From: Flagellimonas sp. MMG031
GTDB taxonomy: Bacteria > Bacteroidota > Bacteroidia > Flavobacteriales > Flavobacteriaceae
Direction: 5' to 3'
Assembly (NCBI RefSeq): GCF_040112705.1
Contig: NZ_CP157804.1
Location: 1,792,001 to 1,856,000 of the forward strand
Length of the DNA: 64,000 nt
Under the pieces are notes generated by a model. It saw only the letters and a list, made by a program, of their open reading frames with translations, was not told the DNA's origin and searched no databases. Of this stretch, positions 26,700 through 34,485 are shown piece by piece; position 1 is the first letter of the stretch; each line of letters begins with the position of its first letter. The translations under genes were made by a program, and so were the position numbers.

Positions 26700-27598
26700 T
26701 GAGTCCACGCTTAAAGGCATATCTCCAATTGTGTAGACCGGCCAATTTACCTACGGCAGCTGCCGATGTTTTGGCAGGAACCGCTATTTCTGGTCTGTTT
26801 GCAGTTGAGGGAGCTTTTCAATTGGCGGACATCGCAGTTTTACCTTTTTTGTTGCTGGTGATGGCTTCCGTTTTCCTGTACGCAGGCGGAGTGGTACTCA
26901 ATGATGTATTTGATATTGAAATCGATAGGGTGGAGCGACCTGAACGCCCTATTCCCAGCGGAGTAGTGCCTTTGGGAAAGGCAAGGTCTCTTGGTTTTGT
27001 CTTGCTTGCGGTCGGAATCGGACTTGCATTTTTCGTGGGTAAAACTACTGGCTTAATCGCTGTTTTTTTGGCATTGTCCATTTTGCTGTACGATAAATTT
27101 GCAAAGCATCATCCTATATTGGGACCATTGAATATGGGTGTTTGCAGAGGGCTCAACCTTTTAATGGGTATTTCGTTGTTGGGAACCTTTCAGTATTGGC
27201 CTTATGTGCTGCTTCCGGTTGTTTTCATCTTTGCGGTGACCATGATCAGTAGGGGTGAAGTACATGGCAAGAATAAAGGAAATATCCTGATGGCAGGATT
27301 GCTCTATGGAATGGTTATCACTGCTTTGGTTTACCTCCATTACACTTATGCCAAAAATGATTTTTGGTATGTATTGTTTTTGGTACTCTTCGGGCTAATG
27401 GTCTTCCGACCCTTGATCATCGCTTATAGGAACAATACCCCAAACCATATTAAAAATGCCGTAAAATCTGGCGTTTTGTCCATTGTATTGCTGGATGCCT
27501 CCCTGGCCGTAGCACATTCGAACCTTCTACTGGGGATTCTCATACTATTATTATTACCGTTGTCCATCTTTTTGGCCAAACAATTTGCAGTAACCTAG
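26699..27598 (+). CDS. eboC: EboC, UbiA-like prenyltransferase
   Basis: Polytopic membrane protein of 299 residues, about 8-9 hydrophobic segments. NDVFDIEIDRVERPERPIPS holds the first Asp-rich NDxxDxxxD motif of UbiA enzymes. The second Asp motif region (YDKFAKHHPILGPLNMGVCR) is weaker, with YDKFAKHH in place of the usual second DxxxD. Either a true prenyl transfer onto a metabolite or a role in the membrane step of the pathway is possible. The start codon overlaps the eboB stop (TAATG). Confidence 0.88.
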   Translation: MSPRLKAYLQLCRPANLPTAAADVLAGTAISGLFAVEGAFQLADIAVLPFLLLVMASVFLYAGGVVLNDVFDIEIDRVERPERPIPSGVVPLGKARSLGFVLLAVGIGLAFFVGKTTGLIAVFLALSILLYDKFAKHHPILGPLNMGVCRGLNLLMGISLLGTFQYWPYVLLPVVFIFAVTMISRGEVHGKNKGNILMAGLLYGMVITALVYLHYTYAKNDFWYVLFLVLFGLMVFRPLIIAYRNNTPNHIKNAVKSGVLSIVLLDASLAVAHSNLLLGILILLLLPLSIFLAKQFAVT

Positions 27599-27601
27599 TT
27601 T

Positions 27602-28768
27602 ATGAATACAAATTTACCTCCCATACGCCAGGCGTTTCAAGTAAGGTATGATTATCAATTGCTTTTTACCCAGCACCTGTTTGCCGTGGAGAACCCTTTG
27701 TTCAAAAATGTACTGTCGGAATATAGACCTAATGAGCCGATCAAATGTCTATTTATCGTCGATCAAGGGGTCATGGACTGTCACCCATTGTTGGAGACCC
27801 ATATCAAACAGTATTGCGAGCAGTACAAAAATCAAATACAGTACACGGAATTAGTTGTAGTGCCGGGAGGTGAGCAAAGTAAAAAGGACCAAACGAGTGT
27901 GGATAGGTGCCTTACCGCCATTAATGAGAATGCCATTTGCCGGCATTCCTTTGTGGTGGCCATAGGTGGCGGAGCCGTAGTAGATATGGTAGGTTATGCG
28001 GCTACTATCGCGCACCGAGGGGTGCAGCTCATTAGGGTACCCACTACCGTTTTGGCCCAGAACGATGCCGCTGTGGGGGTCAAGAACAGTGTGAACGCCT
28101 TTGAAAAGAAAAACTTTTTGGGCACGTTTTCCGTGCCCTACGCGATTATCAACGATCTGGAATTTTTAAAAACCCTGGAGCAAAGGGATTGGGTGGCCGG
28201 AATCGCAGAAGCCATTAAAGTGGCGTTGATCAAGGACAAGACATTTTTTGAATACATTGAAAACAATGCCCAGGCTTTGGCCAACAGGGATATGGAGGTC
28301 ATGGCCTATCTTATCCATCGCTGCGCCGAGCTGCACATGGAACATATTTCCAAAGGAGGAGACCCTTTCGAAAGTGGTTCGTCCAGACCCTTGGATTTTG
28401 GTCATTGGTCCGCCCATAAAATGGAATATATGACCGATTATCAACTTCGACACGGTGAGGCCGTTGCCTTGGGTATGGCCATAGATATGGTATATGCCAG
28501 TCTAATCGGGATTTTGGAAGACGATTTAGATCGAGTGTTGAACGTTATCAAAAAAGTGGGGTTCCAACTCGAAATGCCTTTTGAAAGCGATCAAGAGATC
28601 AAGGAAGTGCTCCATGGAATTGAAGAATTTAGGGAACATTTGGGTGGTAAGCTAACCATCCCCTTGATTCCCAAAATCGGAACAAAGACCGATGTACATC
28701 AAATTGACTACACCCTAATGGAACAGGCTATCCGAAGCTTTGTGCGCAAACCGGAAAGTTCCCTATGA
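27602..28768 (+). CDS. eboD: EboD, 3-dehydroquinate-synthase-like sugar phosphate cyclase
   Basis: 388 residues of the sugar phosphate cyclase superfamily. NAD binding: VVAIGGGAVVDMVGYAATIA. Metal ligands: GIAEAIKVALIKD (Glu), DFGHWSAHKMEY (His) and LRHGEAVALGMAID (His), all as in AroB. The substrate loop differs: DHQ synthases have VGGKTA-N, whereas this has VGVKNSVN, so the substrate may not be DAHP. It is about 30 residues longer than E. coli AroB, mostly at the N-terminus. Overlaps eboE by 4 bases (ATGA). Confidence 0.9.
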   Translation: MNTNLPPIRQAFQVRYDYQLLFTQHLFAVENPLFKNVLSEYRPNEPIKCLFIVDQGVMDCHPLLETHIKQYCEQYKNQIQYTELVVVPGGEQSKKDQTSVDRCLTAINENAICRHSFVVAIGGGAVVDMVGYAATIAHRGVQLIRVPTTVLAQNDAAVGVKNSVNAFEKKNFLGTFSVPYAIINDLEFLKTLEQRDWVAGIAEAIKVALIKDKTFFEYIENNAQALANRDMEVMAYLIHRCAELHMEHISKGGDPFESGSSRPLDFGHWSAHKMEYMTDYQLRHGEAVALGMAIDMVYASLIGILEDDLDRVLNVIKKVGFQLEMPFESDQEIKEVLHGIEEFREHLGGKLTIPLIPKIGTKTDVHQIDYTLMEQAIRSFVRKPESSL

Positions 28769-29955
28769 AAATCAATGAAAAATATCACCTTACCTATTGC
28801 ACCAATATTCATGCTGGTGGGAATTGGGAAGAAACATTTACAAGCTTAAAGGAAAATGTGCCCCAAATCAAGAGTGCTGTTTGTCCAGATAAACCCTTTG
28901 GATTGGGACTTCGTTTGGGAAACACTGCCGGTTTGGAACTCGACCAAGGGCAGCTCAAGGAATTTAAGGAATGGTTGGATAAGGAAGATTGCTACGTATT
29001 CACCATGAACGGTTTTCCCTATGGGAATTTTCATGGCGAACCCGTCAAGGATCAAGTGCATGTTCCGGATTGGACCACACAGGAACGTTTGGAGTATACC
29101 CTGAGGTTGTTCAAACAATTGAATGTTTTGGCGCCCGAAGGTATGGAATGTGGTATTTCCACTTCCCCGGTTTCCTACAAACATTGGTTCGATTCGGAAG
29201 AGGATAAGCGAAAAGCATTGACCAGTGGGGCCAAAAATATGGTTCGCGTAGCTGTTGAGCTGTATCAAATGGAGAAAGCTTCGGGCAGGTATATGCATTT
29301 GGATGTGGAGCCCGAACCCGATGGTTTTTTGGAAAATACGCAAGAGGTGCTCGATTTTTATGCGGAATACCTAGTCCCCACGGCTATTAAAGCTTTTGGG
29401 GAATACCAATTCAATCCCGAAAAGATAACCGAGTTGCTCAAGCGTTATATCACGATATGTTATGACGTTTGTCATTTCGCATTGGCTTATGAAGCCCCAA
29501 ATTGGACCTTTGAAAAGTTGAAGGAATCTGATATCAAGATTGGTAAGATTCAGGTGAGTGCCGCCCTAAAAATTATATACGACCAAGACAAAGCGGATGA
29601 CATTTGGAACACCTTGGCAAAGTTCAATGAACCGGTTTATCTACATCAAGTAACTCAAATGGTCGATGGCAAGGTGAAAACATACAACGATTTACCCGTA
29701 ATTTTGGAAAAGAGGGCACCATTTACCGAATTGCGCTCGCACTTTCATGTGCCCATCTTTTTAAAGGATTACGGTTTGCTCCAATCCACACAAGACCAGA
29801 TTGAGAGCGTATTGGCTTATTTGAAAAGTCATTTGGTGAGCCAACATATCGAGGTGGAAACCTACACTTGGGATGTTTTACCCAAGGATCTTAAAATGCC
29901 GATTACAGAATCCATAGCGCGGGAACTGAATTGGATGAAATCAAGATTGGAATGA
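28765..29955 (+). CDS. eboE: EboE, TIM-barrel sugar-isomerase-like protein
   Basis: 396 residues resembling xylose-isomerase-like TIM barrels. Candidate metal/catalytic residues sit at barrel-strand ends: YLTYCTNIHAG-like start (HLTYCTNIHAGG), MHLDVEPEPDG, ICYDVCHFALAYE and VYLHQVTQ. Databases call the family metabolite traffic protein EboE. The function is inferred only from the cluster. It begins inside the eboD stop and ends inside the eboF start, so the three genes are translationally chained. Confidence 0.88.
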   Translation: MKINEKYHLTYCTNIHAGGNWEETFTSLKENVPQIKSAVCPDKPFGLGLRLGNTAGLELDQGQLKEFKEWLDKEDCYVFTMNGFPYGNFHGEPVKDQVHVPDWTTQERLEYTLRLFKQLNVLAPEGMECGISTSPVSYKHWFDSEEDKRKALTSGAKNMVRVAVELYQMEKASGRYMHLDVEPEPDGFLENTQEVLDFYAEYLVPTAIKAFGEYQFNPEKITELLKRYITICYDVCHFALAYEAPNWTFEKLKESDIKIGKIQVSAALKIIYDQDKADDIWNTLAKFNEPVYLHQVTQMVDGKVKTYNDLPVILEKRAPFTELRSHFHVPIFLKDYGLLQSTQDQIESVLAYLKSHLVSQHIEVETYTWDVLPKDLKMPITESIARELNWMKSRLE

Positions 29956-31325
29956 AGAAGACCGTAGTGATCAATATTGTAGGATTGACCCATAGATTGA
30001 TAGGGGAGCATACCCCTTTCATCAAATCATTCTTGGAAAAAGGCAAAAGCAGTGTGGTAAAGCCCGTATTGCCCGCCGTGACCTGCTCTGCCCAAAGTAC
30101 CTATCTCACGGGAAAATGGCCATCCGAACACGGTATTGTTGGGAATGGATGGTTTTTTAAGGATGAACTGGAGGTGAAGTTTTGGAGACAGGGAAACCCT
30201 TTGGTGCAATCCCCTAAAATTTGGGACGAACTAAAGACATTGGATGCCAATTTTACCTGTGCCAATATGTTTTGGTGGTACAATATGTACAGCACAGTTG
30301 ATTTTAGCGCCACCCCGCGCCCCAATTACTTGGCGGATGGCAGAAAGATTCCGGATATTTATACCTATCCGGCCGAACTGAGAGACAAGCTTCAAGCCAA
30401 ATTGGGTACGTTTCCCTTGTTCAAGTTCTGGGGACCCAAAACCTCCATTGCATCGAGTAGATGGATTGCCGATGCTACTATGGAAATGGACCGTGAGCAT
30501 GACCCCACCCTGACCTTGGTGTATCTGCCCCACTTGGATTACAATACGCAACGCCATGGAATCAACTTTGATATTCTACAAAAGGATTTAAGGGAGATTG
30601 ATGCCGTTGTCAAGGATTTGGTGCAGTATTACGAGGTAAAGTCTGCCCATGTGGTGCTATTGTCCGAGTATGGTATCACCGATGTGTCCAATCCCATCCA
30701 TATTAACCGTTACCTCAGGAAAAAGGGGTATTTGGGTATTCGGATGGAAAGGGGATTGGAACTCTTGGATGCCGGTGCGAGTAAAGCCTTTGCCGTTGCC
30801 GACCATCAAGTGGCCCATGTGTATGCCAAGGAAGCTGACGATTATGAAGCATTGCACTCCTATTTAAAGACCATACCCGGTGTGGAAAAAGTCATTCCGA
30901 AAAATGAACTGGAGTCACATCAGCTTAACCATAATCGGGCCGGGGATTTCGTCCTTGTTGCGGATAAGGATAGTTGGTTTACCTATTATTTTTGGGAGGA
31001 TGATGCCGTAGCACCTGATTATGCCCGAATGGTAGATATCCATAAAAAGCCTGGCTACGACCCTGTTGAAATGTTCACCGACCCTTCTGACCCGTTTGTG
31101 ATGCCCAAAGTGATCTGGAAACTTCTTAAAAAGAAATTGGGCTTTAGGACGGTGATGGATGTGATTCCCCTAAAAGCTGAGTTGGTCAAAGGCTCGCATG
31201 GCAGAATCCCAGAGGATAAACAAGATTGGCCTATCTTGGCTACCAATGCCCAAGACCATTTGCCCAAAGCGGAATTATTGGCCACCGATGTTTATGAAGT
31301 ACTGAAAAACCACATAACCCAATAA
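29952..31325 (+). CDS. eboF: EboF, alkaline-phosphatase-superfamily phosphodiesterase/pyrophosphatase
   Basis: 457 residues related to nucleotide pyrophosphatase/phosphodiesterases. AVTCSAQSTYLTGKWPSEHG carries the nucleophile (Thr/Ser) region, YLPHLDYNTQRHG the His/Asp pair and KAFAVADHQVAHV another ligand set. Where most relatives have SDHG, this one reads LLSEYGITDVS, so the Asp-His pair is Glu-Tyr; one metal site may be altered. No signal peptide, so it is probably cytosolic. The ATG at 29952 overlaps the eboE stop; a longer frame from 29931 is less likely. Confidence 0.88.
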   Translation: MKKTVVINIVGLTHRLIGEHTPFIKSFLEKGKSSVVKPVLPAVTCSAQSTYLTGKWPSEHGIVGNGWFFKDELEVKFWRQGNPLVQSPKIWDELKTLDANFTCANMFWWYNMYSTVDFSATPRPNYLADGRKIPDIYTYPAELRDKLQAKLGTFPLFKFWGPKTSIASSRWIADATMEMDREHDPTLTLVYLPHLDYNTQRHGINFDILQKDLREIDAVVKDLVQYYEVKSAHVVLLSEYGITDVSNPIHINRYLRKKGYLGIRMERGLELLDAGASKAFAVADHQVAHVYAKEADDYEALHSYLKTIPGVEKVIPKNELESHQLNHNRAGDFVLVADKDSWFTYYFWEDDAVAPDYARMVDIHKKPGYDPVEMFTDPSDPFVMPKVIWKLLKKKLGFRTVMDVIPLKAELVKGSHGRIPEDKQDWPILATNAQDHLPKAELLATDVYEVLKNHITQ

Positions 31326-31328
31326 ATA

Positions 31329-31691
31329 ATGGAAACCTTTTTTAAAATTTTTGCAGTTGTCTTCACGCTGTTGTTCGGATACGCGATAGCTGTTCAGTTC
31401 AATGACCCTGACGCTGTAAAATGGATTTTAATTTATTTTGCAGCAGCACTGGCCTCAGTACTTTTCTTGTTGAAAAAGCTGAAGTCCGGTATCTATTTTT
31501 TTCTTTCGGGATTCTTCATCATGCTTTTTATTCTATATTGGCCGGAAACCTGGGAAGGAGTTCAGTTGGACCATGGGATGAAAACCGTGAATATCGAGGA
31601 GGGCCGTGAGTCCTTGGGGTCTTTGATAGCGGGAATTGTGATGTTGGTCTATGGCTTTAGGACCCGTTTTATCGGCCGATCAAAAATCTAG
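31329..31691 (+). CDS. TMEM220-family membrane protein, last gene of the ebo unit
   Basis: 120 residues with four hydrophobic segments (about 5-22, 31-47, 52-70 and 95-112). AVQFNDPDAVKWILIY matches the QxNDPDPxxW signature of the transmembrane protein 220 family, which also occurs in animals; function unknown. It starts 3 bases after the eboF stop and no terminator lies between, so it should be transcribed with ebo. Its last 12 bases overlap the end of convergent dnaX. An accessory role in ebo metabolite movement is a testable idea. Confidence 0.85.
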   Translation: METFFKIFAVVFTLLFGYAIAVQFNDPDAVKWILIYFAAALASVLFLLKKLKSGIYFFLSGFFIMLFILYWPETWEGVQLDHGMKTVNIEEGRESLGSLIAGIVMLVYGFRTRFIGRSKI

Positions 31692-33461
31692 GTCAAACTC
31701 CTTCCGGAGCAAATCCAAGTTCGGGTTTTTCTCCCGTAACTTTTCATACTTTTCTTGAGGGGTAAAGGCAAACTTTTTGGCTACCTCTTCGTTTACCGTA
31801 ATATGTAACGAGATGGAGTAGTTGTTCAGTTTTTGCTTAAGGTAATCCAGCATCAAACTTTGTTCCCGCTCTATCTCCTTTTTCATGGTGCCATTGGGAA
31901 GTTCTATCCAAATGGTATTTTCATTCTTGAGTTTGGGCACATCGGTCTGTAAATTGCTTGCCAGTATTTTTCTGCCTTGTTGCTCCAATTGGTTGACAAA
32001 ATCATCCCAATGTTCTTGCATTTCCTTTTCCTCAAAAGTATCCTTGGGAAGGTCCTTTTCGTCAACACTGGGTGCTTTGGTGTTTTGATGCTCTTTTTTG
32101 ACCTTGATGCTGGATAGGGATAGACCCGAGACCCTTTTTTCAGCACCTTTTATGGCAATCTTTTTAGGTTGATAGCTTTTTTCGGGTTCGCTGACCAGTT
32201 CTTTTTCAACTTCGTTTTCATCTGGCGCATCATCCACCTTGGGCACCATTTCTTGGGTTGATGCCATGGTCGCCTGTTCTATTGGTGTCTTTTTTGAAGG
32301 AGTTTCAGGTGAATGGGTTTCAGGGACTTTAATACCGTTTGAAACGATTTTTGTCTCCTTGAAATGTGAAGCAGGTATTAAGAAATTAGAGTTTTTTTTT
32401 TCTCCATCGAAAGTGATGGACGCTAGCTTCATGAGTGTGAGTTCTACCAGCAGACGTTGATTTTTACTGGTCTTGTACTGCAAATCGCACTCGTTGGCCA
32501 TATCTAGAGCTTTCAACAAAAACGCTTTGGATGCCTTTTTGGATTGCTCTTGATATTGACCTACCACATCTTCACCTACTTCCAATAAACTTAAGGTATC
32601 CTTGTGCTGGCACACCATCAAATCCCTGAAATGGGAGGCAAGGCCGGTTATAAAGTGATGACCGTCAAAACCAAGGGACAAGGTTTTATTGAACAGGACC
32701 AAAAGTTCGGGAATGTTGTTGTCCAAGATCAAATCTGTGGCGGAAAAATAAATGTCGTAATCCAGCACATTCAGGTTTTCCGTAACGGCCTTTCTGGTGA
32801 GTTCTTTCCCAGAAAAACTTACTACGCGATCAAAAATGGAAAGGGCATCGCGCATAGCACCGTCCGCTTTTTGCGCTATGATGTGCAGTGCACTTTCTTC
32901 CGCATCAATGCCTTGTTGTTCCGCAATGTACTTTAAATATTCAGTGGCATCCTTAACGGTGATACGCTTAAAGTCAAAAATTTGACAACGCGAAAGGATG
33001 GTTGGAATGATCTTGTGCTTTTCCGTGGTCGCCAAAATAAAAATGGCATGCTTTGGTGGCTCCTCCAAGGTCTTCAAAAAAGCATTGAAGGCCGATTGGG
33101 AGAGCATGTGCACCTCGTCGATGATGTACACTTTGTATTTGCCCGTCTGTGGAGGAATACGCACCTGATCTATAAGGCTTCGGATATCATCCACAGAATT
33201 ATTAGAAGCTGCATCGAGCTCAAAAATATTGAAGGCGAAATCCTCATCTTCCCTTTCGGTACCATCTTGATTTATTTTTTTGGCCAAGATTCGGGCACAA
33301 GTTGTTTTACCAACGCCCCTTGGGCCACAAAATAAAAGAGCCTGTGCCAAATGATTGTTTTCAATGGCATTCATTAAGGTGTTGGTTATGGACTGTTGGC
33401 CCACAACATCCTTAAACGTCTGGGGTCTATATTTTCTAGCCGATACAATAAATGGTTCCAA
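31680..33461 (-). CDS. dnaX: DNA polymerase III subunit gamma/tau
   Basis: Clamp-loader ATPase of 593 residues. GPRGVGKTT (46-54) is Walker A, YIIDEVHMLS Walker B, LEEPPKHAIFILATTEKHKI and LSRCQIFDFKRI the sensor/arginine-finger region, and VELTLMKLASITF ends the collar domain III. Beyond residue about 360 comes a low-complexity linker rich in Thr, Glu and Lys, then a tau-specific C-terminal domain. A run of ten A (codons 354-357, bases 32392-32401) lies exactly at the domain III/linker border; slippage there would make a gamma-like product (see findings). It is divergent from rnpB. Confidence 0.95.
   Translation of the reverse strand: MEPFIVSARKYRPQTFKDVVGQQSITNTLMNAIENNHLAQALLFCGPRGVGKTTCARILAKKINQDGTEREDEDFAFNIFELDAASNNSVDDIRSLIDQVRIPPQTGKYKVYIIDEVHMLSQSAFNAFLKTLEEPPKHAIFILATTEKHKIIPTILSRCQIFDFKRITVKDATEYLKYIAEQQGIDAEESALHIIAQKADGAMRDALSIFDRVVSFSGKELTRKAVTENLNVLDYDIYFSATDLILDNNIPELLVLFNKTLSLGFDGHHFITGLASHFRDLMVCQHKDTLSLLEVGEDVVGQYQEQSKKASKAFLLKALDMANECDLQYKTSKNQRLLVELTLMKLASITFDGEKKNSNFLIPASHFKETKIVSNGIKVPETHSPETPSKKTPIEQATMASTQEMVPKVDDAPDENEVEKELVSEPEKSYQPKKIAIKGAEKRVSGLSLSSIKVKKEHQNTKAPSVDEKDLPKDTFEEKEMQEHWDDFVNQLEQQGRKILASNLQTDVPKLKNENTIWIELPNGTMKKEIEREQSLMLDYLKQKLNNYSISLHITVNEEVAKKFAFTPQEKYEKLREKNPNLDLLRKEFDLDF
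32392..32401 (-). other. A10 slippery tract in dnaX
   Basis: Ten consecutive A on the coding strand (GAA AAA AAA AAC). One extra A, or a -1 shift, gives stop TAA after four more codons (358-residue product). Loss of one A, or a +1 shift, gives TAA after codon 360. Both alternative frames stop at once, right after domain III. Confidence 0.6.
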
Positions 33462-33557
33462 TGCTGGGAAAAATAGATTTCATACAAATATAAAAATAGC
33501 AACGGCTAAAGTTTGTCGCAAGTGAAGAGTTCCCTCTTTTTTTATTAACAATTGGAT

Positions 33558-33565
33558 TACCTTTG
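33558..33565 (+). promoter_or_regulatory. Bacteroidota -7 promoter element for rnpB
   Basis: TACCTTTG matches TAnnTTTG exactly and ends 5 bases before the first base of stem P1, as expected for a transcript starting at P1. Confidence 0.75.
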
Positions 33566-33570
33566 CAGCC

Positions 33571-33938
33571 AGCAGGCCACCTTATCGCCGTGTACTGAAC
33601 TTGTTTCAGTGCCTTCATGGGAATCAAACCGATTCCCTTGGAGGTCCCAGATCAAGTCTGGGACAAGGAGGAAAGTCCGGACACCGTAGTGCGGCATAGC
33701 GGGTAACGCCCGTCCGCCGAAAGGCGAGGACCAGTGCAACAGAAAGCAAGTACAGTTCGGCTGTAGTGAAATCAGGTAAACTCTATGCGGTGAAACGTCA
33801 TGTAAACCAATGTTTGAGGGCTGCACGCCCGAGTTGGAGGGTAGGCGGTTGGAACACTTGGGCAACCATTTGTCTAGATAAATGATAAGGACTCCCAAAG
33901 TTAATTTGGGATGCACAGAATCCGGCTTATGGCCTGCT
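33571..33938 (+). ncRNA. rnpB: RNase P RNA
   Basis: Catalytic RNA of RNase P, which matures tRNA 5' ends. Ends are set by stem P1: AGCAGGCCA (33571-33579) with TGGCCTGCT (33930-33938). P2 is CCTTATC (33580-33586) with GATAAGG (33884-33890). GAGGAAAGTCC (33668-33678, start of P4) and ACAGAATCCGGCTTA (33915-33929) are the universal signatures. Between P2 and P4 there are about 80 bases forming three hairpins (see findings). The 3' end lies one base from the stop codon of convergent rsmD, and P1 followed by a U-rich stretch may itself end transcription. Confidence 0.97.
33594..33664 (+). repeat. Three tandem palindromes inside the rnpB P3 region
   Basis: Hairpin 1: ACTGAA/TTCAGT (33594-33610). 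Hairpin 2: CCTTCATGGGAATC with GATTCCCTTGGAGG (33612-33644), one mismatch. Hairpin 3: GTCCCAGA/TCTGGGAC (33644-33664). The motifs CTGAACTTGTTTCAG and CCCAGATCAAGTCTGGG look like dispersed flavobacterial palindromic repeats (recalled, not searched). Confidence 0.55.
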
Positions 33939-33939
33939 T

Positions 33940-34485
33940 TTATTCTTCTTTTTCTTCAAAAAAACTGAAAATGCTTCCCCCATATTTTCGCTGCTCGGAA
34001 AACTTAGGGTGCTCCGAAAGGTCGGTTTGGTCGGAATGTTCAATAATCAAAACTCCATCTGGCAGCAAAAGGTCCTCTGCGAAGACCAAATCTGCGATTT
34101 TCAAAAATTGTTCTGTATCAAAATCATAGGGTGGGTCAGCAAAAATGAGGTCAACTGGTTCCGATGTCCCCTCCAGAAATTTGTAAACATCCGATTTAAC
34201 GGTATTAATGGAAAAATCGAGTTCATTGGCTGTATTGGAGATGTACCGCACACAACCTTGAAAACTATCAACGGCCGTAATCTGTTCCGTTCCCCTTGAA
34301 GCAAATTCAAAACTAATGTTTCCCGTGCCCGAAAATAGGTCCAGCACCTTGAGTTCATCAAAATAAAACCTATTGTTCAATATATTGAACAGGGCTTCCT
34401 TGGCCATGTCGGTGGTCGGCCGGACGGGCAATTTTTTTGGTGCGGTCAACCGCTTTCCTTTATATTTTCCAGAAATGATGCGCAT
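33940..34485 (-). CDS. rsmD: 16S rRNA (guanine966-N2)-methyltransferase
   Basis: SAM-dependent methyltransferase of 181 residues. MRIISGKYKGKRL is the typical start, VLDLFSGTGNISFE the SAM-binding motif I, and LIFADPPYDFD the catalytic DPPY motif. The last residues (FFEEKEE) end one base from rnpB. The gene follows the DUF3822 gene directly (stop 34486, start 34485), as in other Flavobacteriaceae as I recall them. Confidence 0.95.
   Translation of the reverse strand: MRIISGKYKGKRLTAPKKLPVRPTTDMAKEALFNILNNRFYFDELKVLDLFSGTGNISFEFASRGTEQITAVDSFQGCVRYISNTANELDFSINTVKSDVYKFLEGTSEPVDLIFADPPYDFDTEQFLKIADLVFAEDLLLPDGVLIIEHSDQTDLSEHPKFSEQRKYGGSIFSFFEEKEE

Noticed and set aside
32392..32401. Sequencing error in the dnaX homopolymer
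   Set aside because: The full-length frame is intact with A10, and the tract lies at the domain border; still cannot be excluded without reads.
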